This document shows positions 25,531 to 35,324 of a stretch of DNA of 43,211 nt, piece after piece (within the stretch, counting starts at the first letter, position 1; every line of letters begins with the position of its first letter). Made by a program: the position numbers and the translations under genes. The notes under the pieces were generated by a model. That model was not told the origin of the DNA. It made no database searches and saw nothing but the letters and a program-made list of their open reading frames with translations. The stretch is from an uncultured Caulobacter sp. (GTDB lineage: Bacteria > Pseudomonadota > Alphaproteobacteria > Caulobacterales > Caulobacteraceae), in assembly GCF_947036865.1 (NCBI RefSeq), contig NZ_CAMQSF010000031.1:1-43211 (forward strand), read 5' to 3'.

Positions 25531-25652
25531 GGCGGCCTCCTTGTTGGCGCTCTGAGATTCTGTCCGATCGCGAACCTGGGCCATGCGGAACTGGGGTTCA
25601 ACACGGAAAGACGCGGCGAGCGCCGCCGAGGGGCGAGCCGGGGTCGCGGACG

Positions 25653-25838
25653 CTATTCGGCGGCGTAGGCCAGCGCCTCGCGGCGCTCCTGGATCATCTG
25701 GCGCATCTCGCAGACGCACTTGGCGCACTGGGCCTGGCAGCCCTTGGCCCGGAAGACGTCGATCGGACGCCGGGCGCCCGCGTCGATCGCCGCGCGGACC
25801 TCCCGCTCGCGAATGCCGTTGCAGTTGCAGACGTACAA
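25653..25838 (-). CDS. bfd: Bfd, bacterioferritin-associated ferredoxin
   Basis: [2Fe-2S] ferredoxin that reduces and mobilises iron from bacterioferritin. It has 61 residues from a TTG at 25838 (start LYVCNCNGIREREVRAAIDA, which matches the usual Bfd start MYVCxCNG); another TTG at 25853 would add five. The four cluster cysteines are in CNC and, later, GCQAQCAKCVCEM; one of these is extra relative to the minimal set. A Fur box lies just upstream of the start. bfr follows 122 nt downstream. Confidence 0.9.
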   Translation of the reverse strand: MYVCNCNGIREREVRAAIDAGARRPIDVFRAKGCQAQCAKCVCEMRQMIQERREALAYAAE

Positions 25839-25856
25839 GGACGGACGCCCCAAGCC

Positions 25857-25914
25857 GATTGATTATCATTCGCATCTAATCGATCGCGGTCGCTTTTGCA
25901 ACTGACTCTCACTC
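25857..25914. promoter_or_regulatory. Two candidate Fur boxes upstream of bfd
   Basis: Box 1 (25859-25875, read on the minus strand as TGCGAATGATAATCAAT) and box 2 (25897-25914, plus strand TGCAACTGACTCTCACTC) both fit the Fur-type pattern TGCnAnTGAnnnTCA. Box 1 is a close match and would cover the bfd start region. Iron-replete Fur would repress bfd. Box 2 is weaker. Confidence 0.65.
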
Positions 25915-25969
25915 CGGCCTGGTGGGACATGGGGTCGCGCCGGCGCGCGAATTGACCTAAATCGGCGGC

Positions 25970-26614
25970 ATGACCGCCGACTGCCGCCTCTATCTGATCA
26001 CGCCCCCCGCCCTGGCCGACCTGGCGGCGTTCGGTCATCGGCTGGCCGAGGCGCTGGACGGCGGCGACGTCGCCGCCTTGCAGATCCGCCTGAAGGACGT
26101 ACCCGACGACGTCGTCATCGCCGCCGTCGACGCCCTGGCGCCGATCGCCCAGGCCCGCGACGTGGCGGTGATCCTGAACGACCGTCCCGACCTGGCCGCC
26201 CGCCTGCCCGTCGACGGCGTTCACGTCGGGCAGTCGGACATGGCCTACAAGGAGGCCCGCAAGCTGATGGGGGGCCGCATGGTCGGCGTCACCTGCCACG
26301 ACAGCCGGCACCTGGCCATGGAGGCCGCCGAGGCCGGAGCCGACTATGTCGCGTTCGGCGCCTTCTTCCCGACCACGACCAAGGACGCGCCCACCACGGC
26401 CGATCCCGAGATCCTGACCATCTGGCAGGAGACGATGGAGACGCCCTGCGTGGCGATCGGCGGGATCAGCGCGGCCAACGCCGCCCGGTTGGCGAGCGCG
26501 GGGGCCGACTTCCTGGCGGTCTCGGCGGGCGTCTGGGCGCATCCGGAAGGCCCAGGCGCCGCCGTCGCGGCGCTGAACGCCGCCATCGCCGAAGGCCTCG
26601 CGGCCCGCCAATAG
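25970..26614 (+). CDS. thiE: Thiamine phosphate synthase
   Basis: Joins HMP-pyrophosphate and the thiazole phosphate to make thiamine monophosphate. It has 214 residues with a TIM barrel. Blocks matching the family are [12 protein letters not shown] near residue 36, [20 protein letters not shown] (pyrophosphate and substrate binding), [39 protein letters not shown], and the final phosphate loop [20 protein letters not shown]. It is divergent from bfd with the Fur boxes between. No TPP riboswitch was recognised upstream. Confidence 0.9.
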   Translation: MTADCRLYLITPPALADLAAFGHRLAEALDGGDVAALQIRLKDVPDDVVIAAVDALAPIAQARDVAVILNDRPDLAARLPVDGVHVGQSDMAYKEARKLMGGRMVGVTCHDSRHLAMEAAEAGADYVAFGAFFPTTTKDAPTTADPEILTIWQETMETPCVAIGGISAANAARLASAGADFLAVSAGVWAHPEGPGAAVAALNAAIAEGLAARQ

Positions 26615-26700
26615 TGGCGGAATAACGGCAATATCTTGTGACGCGCCGCACACAGGCCTAGCTTTCCCGCAACCAACACGTTGAGGGGGAGACGCCGATC

Positions 26701-27108
26701 ATGAAGCGACTCGTATTGTGCCTGCTTAGCGTACCGGTCCTGGGCCTGGCGACCATGGCCCTGGCGGAGACCTGGAAACTGGCGCCAGGCGAGACCAAGA
26801 CCTATTACGACGAGGATTTCACGCGGGTCGACAAGGCCAGCGGCCTGGTCGTCACGCGCATCGCCGAGGGCAAGGCCAACGGCCCCTACCGGAACTGGGC
26901 GGCCAGCAAGGGCCCGATCCTGCTGTTCGCGCTGGACTGCGCGGCCGACAAGTGGATGGACCTCGGCATGGACTTCGACGGCTCCAAGGGCCTGCCCAAG
27001 GGCTGGCGCAAGGAGGCCAAGGTCGACGACATCGCCGGCGCCGTCGGCAAGGCCGGCAAGCTGGCCTGCCAGAACAAGGACAGCCTGCCGGTCGTGGAGC
27101 TGCCTTAA
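26701..27108 (+). CDS. Small periplasmic protein of unknown function
   Basis: 135 residues with a clear Sec signal peptide (MKRLVLCLLSVPVLGLATMA, cleavage near ALA-E at 22). The mature part has two cysteines (FALDCAADKW and KLACQNKD) that probably form a disulfide. It is rich in Lys, Asp and Gly, and I recognise no domain. The ATG at 26701 follows GAGGGGGAGACGCCGATC, a good ribosome-binding site. It is co-directional with thiE but 86 nt apart. A palindromic repeat follows. Confidence 0.75.
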   Translation: MKRLVLCLLSVPVLGLATMALAETWKLAPGETKTYYDEDFTRVDKASGLVVTRIAEGKANGPYRNWAASKGPILLFALDCAADKWMDLGMDFDGSKGLPKGWRKEAKVDDIAGAVGKAGKLACQNKDSLPVVELP

Positions 27109-27117
27109 CAATTAATC

Positions 27118-27279
27118 CGATCTCCCCGGCGAACGCCGGGGCCCAGATCCCATGGCATGTGAGATAGCGAGAAGGGCGACAGCGCCTTTGGAGCGCGCCT
27201 CGGCGCTTTTCCATCTGGGCCCCGGCGGGAGTTTACGCTCGGAAGCGCGAAGCGCTATCCGTGGCGCCGGGGAAGCGGG
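27118..27279. repeat. Inverted intergenic repeat, family 3, copy 2
   Basis: CGATCTCCCCGGCGAACGCC, then GGGGCCCAGATCC, is mirrored by CCATCTGGGCCCCGGCG and CGCCGGGGAAGCGGG. The right unit has an enlarged loop of about 40 nt (27228-27264) within its stem. Related to 16071-16196. The rest of the 336-nt gap to suhB (27280-27444) holds no gene I can support. Confidence 0.75.
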
Positions 27280-27444
27280 TATTGTGGCGGGCGTTCGCCG
27301 TTAATCCTCTCGGATGAGGCGTAACTTGCCTTCCGGCCTGTGGACGACTAGGTTCCGCGCCCGTTCTTTCACACCGTCGACCTACCGCTCCGCCGCCGGA
27401 CATTCCGGCGGGCGTCGACGGCAATGCCCAAAGGATAGCCGCCC

Positions 27445-28245
27445 GTGCCCACGCCTTCCGCCCTCCTGAACGTGATGATCGACGCGGCTCGGAAGGCCGC
27501 CCGGGGCCTGGCCCGCGACTTCGGCGAGGTCACCGAGCTGCAGGTCTCCAAGAAGGGCGCGGCCGACTTCGTCACCAACGCCGACCTGAAGGCCGAACAG
27601 ACCCTGTTCGAGGTCCTGACCAAGGCTCGCCCCGGCTACGGCTTCCTGGGCGAGGAGCGCGGCATGATCGAGGGCACCGACAAGACCCACACCTGGATCG
27701 TCGACCCGCTGGACGGCACCACGAACTTCCTGCACGCCATCCCGCACTTCGCCGTCAACATCGCCCTTCAGCGCGAGGGCGAGGGGATCGTGGCAGGCGT
27801 CACCTACAACCCGATCACCAACGACCTGTTCTGGGTCGAAAAGGGCAAGGGCGCGTTCCTGGGCGCCGAGAAGCGCCTGCGCGTCGCCGCCCGCCGCAAT
27901 CTGGAAGAAGCCATCCTGGCCACGGGCGTGCCGTTCGCCGGCAAGCCGGGCCACGGCCAGTTCCTGAAGGAGCTGCACCAGGTCAGCCAGAAGGTCGCCG
28001 GCGTCCGCCGCTTCGGCGCCGCCTCGCTGGACCTGGCCTGGGTCGCGGCCGGTCGCTTCGACGCCTATTGGGAACGCAACCTCGGCGCCTGGGACGTCGC
28101 GGCCGGCATCCTGATGATCCAGGAGTCGGGCGGCAAGGTCACCACGATCGACGAAAGCGACCTCGACGTCCTGGCCGGCAAGTCGATCCTGGCCAGCAAT
28201 CAGGACCTCTATCCGCAGATCCTGGAGCGGCTGCGGGCGGCTTGA
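27445..28245 (+). CDS. suhB: Inositol monophosphatase family protein (SuhB)
   Basis: Mg-dependent phosphatase of the IMPase family, 266 residues from a GTG at 27445. Metal-binding motifs are GYGFLGEERG (the GEE motif), WIVDPLDGTTNFLHAIPHFA (motif A) and ERNLGAWDVAAGILMIQESG (motif B), in the order and spacing of the family. The N-terminal KKGAADFVTNADLKAEQTL is typical of SuhB. In enterobacteria SuhB also acts in rRNA antitermination. The GTG has no strong ribosome-binding site. Confidence 0.95.
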   Translation: MPTPSALLNVMIDAARKAARGLARDFGEVTELQVSKKGAADFVTNADLKAEQTLFEVLTKARPGYGFLGEERGMIEGTDKTHTWIVDPLDGTTNFLHAIPHFAVNIALQREGEGIVAGVTYNPITNDLFWVEKGKGAFLGAEKRLRVAARRNLEEAILATGVPFAGKPGHGQFLKELHQVSQKVAGVRRFGAASLDLAWVAAGRFDAYWERNLGAWDVAAGILMIQESGGKVTTIDESDLDVLAGKSILASNQDLYPQILERLRAA

Positions 28246-28263
28246 TCCCAACCCCAACAATAA

Positions 28264-28380
28264 CCGTCATCCCGCGACGTGTTCGCGGGACCCATGGTTC
28301 AGCTTCCGCGTGAGAGCGTGAGCTTGCTCCGCGTCCCCGGCGGACCGATGGTTCCCGCGCATGAAGCGCGGGATGACGGA
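28264..28380. repeat. Inverted intergenic repeat, family 4
   Basis: CCGTCATCCCGCGACGTGTT then CGCGGGACCCATGGTT, mirrored about 60 nt later by CGATGGTTCCCGCG and GCGCGGGATGACGG. The CGTCATCCCGC/GCGGGATGACG ends form the outer stem. It lies between suhB and the glycerophosphodiesterase gene. A partial relative (CCGTCATTCCCGCC) is at 33330. Confidence 0.75.
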
Positions 28381-28444
28381 TTTGATGTGAGCGCGAGGTT
28401 GGGTTCTAGCCAAACCGTCACATCCAGGCGCTAAATCGCGCCCC

Positions 28445-29515
28445 ATGACCCTGCTCACCCGTCGCGCGCTCACCACCGCCGCCCTGGCCGGCACCTTCCT
28501 GCCGGGCCTGGCCCGCGCCCAGGCCAAGAAGCCGATCGTCATCGGCCATCGCGGCTGCAGCGGCGAGCGGCCCGAGCACACGGCGCTGTCCTACGAGCGC
28601 GCCATCGAGCAGGGCGCGGACTTCATCGAGCCGGATCTGGTCCCGACCAAGGACGGCCATCTGGTGGCCCGCCACGAGAACGAGATCGGCGGCACGACCG
28701 ACGTCGCCAGCCGGCCCGAATTCGCCAGCCGCAAGGCGACCAAGACCATCGACGGCCAGTCGGTCACCGGCTGGTTCACCGAGGACTTCACCCTGGCCGA
28801 GATCAAGACCCTGCGCTGCCGCGAGCGGCTGCCGCAGCTGCGTCCGGCCAGCGCCGCCTTCGACGGCCAGGCCCAGATCCTGACCTATGAGGAAGTGGTC
28901 GCCATCGCCCGCACGGGCAGCCAGCGCACCGGCCGAACGATCGGAACCTATCCCGAGCTGAAGCACCCGACCTATTTCGCCTCGATCGGCCTGCCGACCG
29001 AGGATCGCCTGGTGGCCAAGCTGAAGGCCCTGGACCTGAACTCGGCCAAGGCGCCGGTGTTCGTCCAGTGCTTCGAGGTCGGAACGCTGAAGCGCCTGCG
29101 GGCCAAGACCCCCGCGCGGCTGGTCTTCCTGGTCGCCGGCGAAGGCGGTCCGGCCGACCTGCCGGGCGTGAAGTACGCTGATCTCGTCACCGTCCAGGGC
29201 CTGAAGGAGGTCGCGGTCTATGCCGACGGCCTGGGGCCGGACAAGGCGATGGTCGTGCCGCAGGACGCCAATACGCTGCTGCCGGCCACGGATCTGGTGA
29301 AGAACGCCCACGCCGCGGGCCTGGTCGTCCACCCCTGGACCGTGCGGGCCGAGAACTATTTCCTGCCGGCCAATCTGCGCAAGGGCGACGCCCAGAACCC
29401 CGCCTTCCTGGCCATGCAGGGCGACGTGACGCCGGTGTTCAAGGCGCTGTACGCGGCCGGCGTCGATGGGATCTTCAGCGACTTCCCGGGCCTGGCGGTC
29501 GCCGCGCGCGGCTAG
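28445..29515 (+). CDS. glpQ: Glycerophosphodiester phosphodiesterase, exported
   Basis: Hydrolyses glycerophosphodiesters from phospholipid turnover to glycerol-3-phosphate and alcohol in the periplasm. It has 356 residues. The N-terminus MTLLTRRALTTAALAGTFLP, ending ARAQA, is a signal peptide with a twin Arg, possibly Tat. The GDPD signature is present: VIGHRGCSGERPEHTALSYE (catalytic H34), GADFIEPDLVPTKDGHLVAR, H-E. The C-terminal AAGVDGIFSDFPGLAV is typical. The GDPD insertion domain fits the long GlpQ group. Confidence 0.93.
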   Translation: MTLLTRRALTTAALAGTFLPGLARAQAKKPIVIGHRGCSGERPEHTALSYERAIEQGADFIEPDLVPTKDGHLVARHENEIGGTTDVASRPEFASRKATKTIDGQSVTGWFTEDFTLAEIKTLRCRERLPQLRPASAAFDGQAQILTYEEVVAIARTGSQRTGRTIGTYPELKHPTYFASIGLPTEDRLVAKLKALDLNSAKAPVFVQCFEVGTLKRLRAKTPARLVFLVAGEGGPADLPGVKYADLVTVQGLKEVAVYADGLGPDKAMVVPQDANTLLPATDLVKNAHAAGLVVHPWTVRAENYFLPANLRKGDAQNPAFLAMQGDVTPVFKALYAAGVDGIFSDFPGLAVAARG

Positions 29516-29588
29516 AACCGTCGGCTAGCCCTTGCCGAACCCGGGCGGCGCGGTGCAGCGTGCCGACCGCTGTCGCCAGGGGTTGTCC

Positions 29589-30890
29589 ATGCGCATTCGT
29601 CACGCCGTCTCCGCGGTCGTTCTTACCGCCGCGTTCGCCTTCGCCGCGCCCGCCCTCGCCTCGCCGGGCTCGGACCTGCTGGACCGGATCGCCGTCGACT
29701 TCGTCCGCATGACCCTGGAAGCCGGCGAGCGCGAGCCGGGCTATGTCGACGCCTATTACGGGCCGGAGGAATACCAGCGCGCCGCCAAGCTGGCTCCGCG
29801 CCCGGTGTCGGTCCTGCGCAACGAGGCCGACCGGCTGCGGATGCTGCTGGCCAAGGTTCCCGACAAGGACCTCGACGCCGACCAGCGCCGTCGCAAGACC
29901 TTTCTGAAGGGCCAGATCCGCGCCGCCCAGACGCGCCTGGCGATGATGGCCGGCGACAAGTTCAGCTTCCAGGACGAGGCCGAGGGCCTGTTCGGCGTCC
30001 GCCCCGTGCTGAAGCCCCTGAAGCGCTACGATCCGATCCTGGCCAAGATCGAAAGGATCGTGCCGGGCAAGGGCGACCTGGCCGCCCGCGTCGACGCCTT
30101 CCAGAACCGCTACGTGATCCCGACCGACAAGGTCGAGGCGGTGATGCAGGCCGGCATCGCCGCCTGCAAGGCCAAGACGGAGGAACACATCAAGCTTCCC
30201 GCCGGCGAGCGCTTCGACCTGGAGTTCGTCACCAAGAAGCCCTGGAGCGGCTACAACTGGTACAAGGGCGGCGCCCACAGCGTGATCCAGATCAACACCG
30301 ACCTGCCGATCTATATCAGCCGCGCCCTCGATCTGGGCTGCCACGAAGGCTATCCCGGCCACCACGTGCTGAACGCCCTACTGGAAGAGAAGCTGACCAA
30401 GGGCAAGGGCTGGGTCGAGTTCAGCGTCTATCCGCTGTTCTCGCCGCAGTCGTTCATCGCCGAGGGCAGCGCCAATTTCGGCATAGAACTGGCCTTCCCG
30501 GGCGAGGCCAAGACCGCGTTCGAGCGCGACAAGCTCTACGCCCTGGCGGGCCTGGATCCCAAGACGGCCAAGGCCTATGGCGAGCTTCAGGCCGCCAAGG
30601 CCGCCCTGGCCAGCGCCAGCAACACGATCGCCGCCGACTACCTGGCTGGCAAGATGACCAAGGAACAGGCCGTAAGGGCGCTGATGAAATACAGCCTCTA
30701 TTCGCGGGGCGGGGCCGAGAAGCGGGTGGCGTTCATCGAGACCTACCGCTCGTACGTGATCAACTACAACATCGGCCAGGACATGGTCCGCGACCACGTC
30801 TACCGCGCCGGCAAGTCCGAGGCGGCGCGCTGGGCCGCGATGGAGCGGGTGATCAGCGAACCGACGACGCCGGCGGACTTGCGGCGGTAA
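29589..30890 (+). CDS. DUF885-family putative zinc metallopeptidase, exported
   Basis: 433 residues from the ATG at 29589, with signal peptide MRIRHAVSAVVLTAAFAFAA (cleavage near ALAS). The family hallmark ALDLGCHEGYPGHHVLNALL at about residue 250 has an HE-xPGHH motif thought to bind zinc, and a downstream Glu in IAEGSANFGIELAF. The N-terminal half contains ADRLRMLLAKVPDKDLDADQ. Members of the DUF885 family are poorly studied; peptidase activity is inferred. It is 73 nt downstream of glpQ on the same strand. Confidence 0.85.
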   Translation: MRIRHAVSAVVLTAAFAFAAPALASPGSDLLDRIAVDFVRMTLEAGEREPGYVDAYYGPEEYQRAAKLAPRPVSVLRNEADRLRMLLAKVPDKDLDADQRRRKTFLKGQIRAAQTRLAMMAGDKFSFQDEAEGLFGVRPVLKPLKRYDPILAKIERIVPGKGDLAARVDAFQNRYVIPTDKVEAVMQAGIAACKAKTEEHIKLPAGERFDLEFVTKKPWSGYNWYKGGAHSVIQINTDLPIYISRALDLGCHEGYPGHHVLNALLEEKLTKGKGWVEFSVYPLFSPQSFIAEGSANFGIELAFPGEAKTAFERDKLYALAGLDPKTAKAYGELQAAKAALASASNTIAADYLAGKMTKEQAVRALMKYSLYSRGGAEKRVAFIETYRSYVINYNIGQDMVRDHVYRAGKSEAARWAAMERVISEPTTPADLRR

Positions 30891-30892
30891 GC

Positions 30893-30998
30893 CCCTTCCC
30901 CCTCGCGGGGAAGGGGTTGGGGATGGGGGCGCCAGCTCCGTATCCAAAGGCTAGCGACAACACCCCCACCCCTGCCCCTCCCCGCAAGGGGGAGGGGT
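30893..30998. repeat. Palindromic intergenic repeat, family 1, copy C
   Basis: CCTTCCCCCTCGCGGGGAAG then GGGTTGGGGATGGGGGCGCC on the left. CAACACCCCCACCCCTGCCC and CTCCCCGCAAGGGGGAGGGG lie on the right. It fills the gap between the convergent DUF885 and ABC exporter genes and could end both transcripts. Confidence 0.85.
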
Positions 30999-31012
30999 TC
31001 TTCTTGGCTGTC

Positions 31013-32863
<1,851 letters not shown>

Positions 32864-32991
32864 CAACAGTCCCTTGCCAAAATCGCGCGGGTTCTTTATA
32901 GCCGCGCGTCTTCGAGGGCCACCCCGCGCGTGCGCGGTTCGGCCCTTAGCCCATTTCTCACTCGCCGGCTTAGTCGGTCTGGATCGCCGTC

Positions 32992-33222
32992 ATGAAACAA
33001 GACATTCACCCCGACTACCACTTCATCACCGTCACCCTGACCGACGGTTCGAGCTACAAGACCCGCTCGACCTACGGCAAGGAAGGCGCGAACCTGGCGC
33101 TCGACATCGACCCGCGCACCCATCCGGCGTGGACCGGCGGCAACGCCCAGCTGATGGACCGCGGCGGCCGCGTCTCGCGCTTCAACGCCAAGTTCGCCGG
33201 TTTCACCGGCAAGAAGGCCTAG
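32992..33222 (+). CDS. rpmE: Ribosomal protein L31 (Cys-free form)
   Basis: 76-residue 50S subunit protein. The sequence [20 protein letters not shown] and later [20 protein letters not shown] are typical of L31. The CxxC zinc-binding cysteines of the C+ type are absent, so this is the zinc-independent form. A terminator follows about 30 nt after the stop. Confidence 0.96.
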
Positions 33223-33253
33223 GCTTAGACCTTCTCGCCGTAAGGGCGACGAG

Positions 33254-33286
33254 AGGCCGGTTCCGCGTTCGCGGGCCGGCCTTTTT
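33254..33286 (+). terminator. Rho-independent terminator of rpmE
   Basis: AGGCCGG (33254-33260) pairs with CCGGCCT (33276-33282). The loop also can pair (CGCGTTCGCG). It is followed by TTTTT. Confidence 0.88.
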
Positions 33287-33297
33287 CGTGTTTGGGG

Positions 33298-33440
33298 CCC
33301 AGAGCGCTACGCTCTCAATAAACCCCGTCATTCCCGCCCTCGTGGCGGGAACCCCTCTGTCCGCCGCAGGTGCGGGAGGGGCGGACTGCACAGCAGTCCG
33401 CTGGCGTCTCACGGGTCAGCTGAAAGAGGGGGCTCCAGCC
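33298..33440. repeat. Repeat-rich intergenic stretch after rpmE
   Basis: The 356-nt gap 33223-33578 holds no supported gene. Several small inverted repeats occur: AGAGCGCTACGCTCT, TTCCCGCCCTCGTGGCGGGAA, and GGCGGACTGCACAGCAGTCC. CCCGTCATTCCCGCC resembles the family 4 repeat end. Rank as decayed palindromic repeats. Confidence 0.5.
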
Positions 33441-33578
33441 ACGAGGCCGGGCGTTCACCGGGACCGACAATGGCTTGCCGTCGCGATCTGAATGTCGGCT
33501 TTCTGGCGGCGGGTCGATTTCGGTTCGCGACCCTAGTCGGACCTTTGGTCACTTCCGTGCGTAGGCTAACCTAGTCGC

Positions 33579-33995
33579 ATGGACAGCTTCGCGCTCGTAG
33601 ATCGGTTGGCTCGGGAAGTTCCCGGCCTTGCGCCGATGCTCGCGGAACACCTAGCCTACTATGAGGAGGTGCTCCCTCACGTTTTCTTTGGCGAAATGAC
33701 GCCCTTTCTAGTCAGTCTCAAGGATGGTTCGGACGCTGACAGGGCTGTTCTGACTAAGGCACTTTCCTTGTTTGAAGAGGCATGGAGAAAAGCCCACGAA
33801 GAGGGCTATGAAGACGTCACCAACGTGATCGCAGTCAGCTTCATCGAGAACCTGCAAGGACGCGGAGAACTCAGAGCAATGCAGGCGTTCTTTGGTCCAG
33901 CGATGTCGAATTGGGCCGACTGTTTCGAAGACGCGCGCCCCGACACACCGCGCGTCGGCTGGTTTGGAAAACTTCTGGGACGGTTTCAGGCGTGA
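33579..33995 (+). CDS. Hypothetical protein, 138 residues (possibly DUF7674-like)
   Basis: A soluble protein starting MDSFALVDRLAREVPGLAPM. It contains EHLAYYEEVLPHVFFGEMTP and GYEDVTNVIAVSFIENLQGR. Several such features recall small DUF7674-type or immunity-like proteins, but this is by eye. Codon use is clearly less GC-rich than in the neighbours (many codons ending in T or A). It is the first of a short run of orphan genes between rpmE and ycgN, which suggests acquired DNA. No function can be assigned. Confidence 0.7.
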   Translation: MDSFALVDRLAREVPGLAPMLAEHLAYYEEVLPHVFFGEMTPFLVSLKDGSDADRAVLTKALSLFEEAWRKAHEEGYEDVTNVIAVSFIENLQGRGELRAMQAFFGPAMSNWADCFEDARPDTPRVGWFGKLLGRFQA

Positions 33996-34070
33996 CTGAA
34001 CGTTTCCTCTCCACGCGTTGGGGACCATCGCGATGTCTGGTGATATCCGCCATTGCCGCCGGAGTTCGAG

Positions 34071-34319
34071 ATGCCGCTTTTCCGCTATCACATTACCTGC
34101 GGCACCGAGACGAGGACGATCGAGCTTCGGAAAAGTAATCCCCAGGGCTGGCTGCTCGATGCTGTCACGGCGACCTTCCCGGAGATCGCTTCACGAAGGG
34201 CCGCAGACGTCATGCGACTGCGGCTCGAAGCTGTCAGCGGCGTAAAACAATCCTGGCGGGCCATGCTCCCTGATGAGCGCGCCGACCTAATGATCCAGGT
34301 CTCCGAAGCGCGCAGCTGA
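34071..34319 (+). CDS. Hypothetical protein, 82 residues
   Basis: From the ATG at 34071, preceded by GGAGTTCGAG. The product MPLFRYHITCGTETRTIELR is followed by a helical half (ASRRAADVMRLRLEAVSGVK). It is soluble, with no domain recognised. GC content is lower than in flanking core genes. It lies 75 nt after the 138-residue gene on the same strand and converges with the 77-residue gene. Confidence 0.6.
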   Translation: MPLFRYHITCGTETRTIELRKSNPQGWLLDAVTATFPEIASRRAADVMRLRLEAVSGVKQSWRAMLPDERADLMIQVSEARS

Positions 34320-34354
34320 CGTCCGCTGCCCACCCGTTGCAGACATTGAGCCAG

Positions 34355-34588
34355 CTACGAGGCTCGTCCGTACTTCCCGATCCGAGCGTCGAATTCATCT
34401 TCCAGATCGGGATGTTCGCGAAACACGGGCTGCAGGATGCTGAAGCTGATTTCGGCAATGGCTGTAGCGATGCCATGCTTCAGGCTTTCGTCCGCACCGT
34501 GCTCGTTCACCAGCGCGACCAAATTTCCAAGTTCCGATCCGGCTCTTATTGCGGACGATGCAACAAGTCGGGCGAGCTCTCGATCCAT
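34355..34588 (-). CDS. Hypothetical protein, 77 residues
   Basis: From the ATG at 34588 with a GAGGGA site 3 nt upstream. The product starts MDRELARLVASSAIRAGSEL and ends EFDARIGKYGRAS. It is a helical, acidic protein. The segment IATAIAEISFSILQPVFREH looks like short conserved proteins I have seen in alphaproteobacteria, without a known role. A competing plus-strand frame (34337-34612) has no ribosome-binding site and lower plausibility. The stretch 34589-34781 has nothing further that I can support. Confidence 0.55.
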   Translation of the reverse strand: MDRELARLVASSAIRAGSELGNLVALVNEHGADESLKHGIATAIAEISFSILQPVFREHPDLEDEFDARIGKYGRAS

Positions 34589-34781
34589 TGTCCCTCGGCG
34601 CAGACGGCCTGATCTGGACCGAAAGCATATCAAAGGAAGGTCCGCTTCCCACCCCGAACAGCCGGTCGGAATGTCCGCTTTCCGCGCCAGCAAACGGGTT
34701 TGCCAGTACCGGCATATCCCCAGTGGTTTCAGGGCGGGAATGACGGTCGAATTTTGGTTGGCGGATCTCCACCCGGCCTCC

Positions 34782-35270
34782 TCAATCCCCCTCTACCTCG
34801 TACGGATCATCCCCCCGGTCCCGCATCAGGTCCGTCGCCGTGAAGTCCAGCGCGTCCTCGGCGTCGTCGAAGCAGAGCTCGGACACCGTCTGGTCGCGGA
34901 CCGAGACGCCGGCCTTGTGGGTGCTGTCGGGATCGCCGGTGATCAGCGGATGCCAGCGCGGCAAGTCCTTGCCCTCGTGCAGCCGGCGATAGGCGCAGGA
35001 GGGCGGCATCCACTCCAGGTCCTCGATATTGTACGGCGTCAGCTTGATGCAGTCCGGCACGGTCTTCTTGCGGTTGGGATAGTCGACGCAGCGGCACAGG
35101 TGGGCGTCGAACAGCTGGCAGTGGACCCGCGTCGGGATGATTTCGCCGGTATCTTCGTCTTCGAAGCGAACAAGGCAGCAAAGCCCGCAGCCGTCGCATA
35201 GGCTCTCCCACTCGGGGACGGTCATCTCGGAGAGCGTCTTCGTCTCCCAGAAAGGTTTGCGTGGCGTCAT
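34782..35270 (-). CDS. ycgN: YcgN-family cysteine cluster protein (UPF0260)
   Basis: 162-residue soluble protein with the conserved Cys cluster [20 protein letters not shown] at about residues 24-43, followed by [20 protein letters not shown] and [20 protein letters not shown]. The cysteines probably bind zinc or an iron-sulfur cluster. The function in the family is unknown. It is divergent from pbpC with 54 nt between starts. Confidence 0.93.
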   Translation of the reverse strand: MTPRKPFWETKTLSEMTVPEWESLCDGCGLCCLVRFEDEDTGEIIPTRVHCQLFDAHLCRCVDYPNRKKTVPDCIKLTPYNIEDLEWMPPSCAYRRLHEGKDLPRWHPLITGDPDSTHKAGVSVRDQTVSELCFDDAEDALDFTATDLMRDRGDDPYEVEGD

Positions 35271-35324
35271 GCCGCCGTCCTAAACCCGAATGACCTGGCG
35301 ACCAACAGAGCCTGATCCAAAACC

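Noticed and set aside
27280..27444. Possible RNA gene or riboswitch upstream of suhB
   Set aside because: Some short stems are visible but no known riboswitch or tRNA pattern could be recognised.
34337..34612. 91-codon plus-strand frame
   Set aside because: Opposite to the better supported 77-residue minus-strand gene, which has a ribosome-binding site and protein-like composition.
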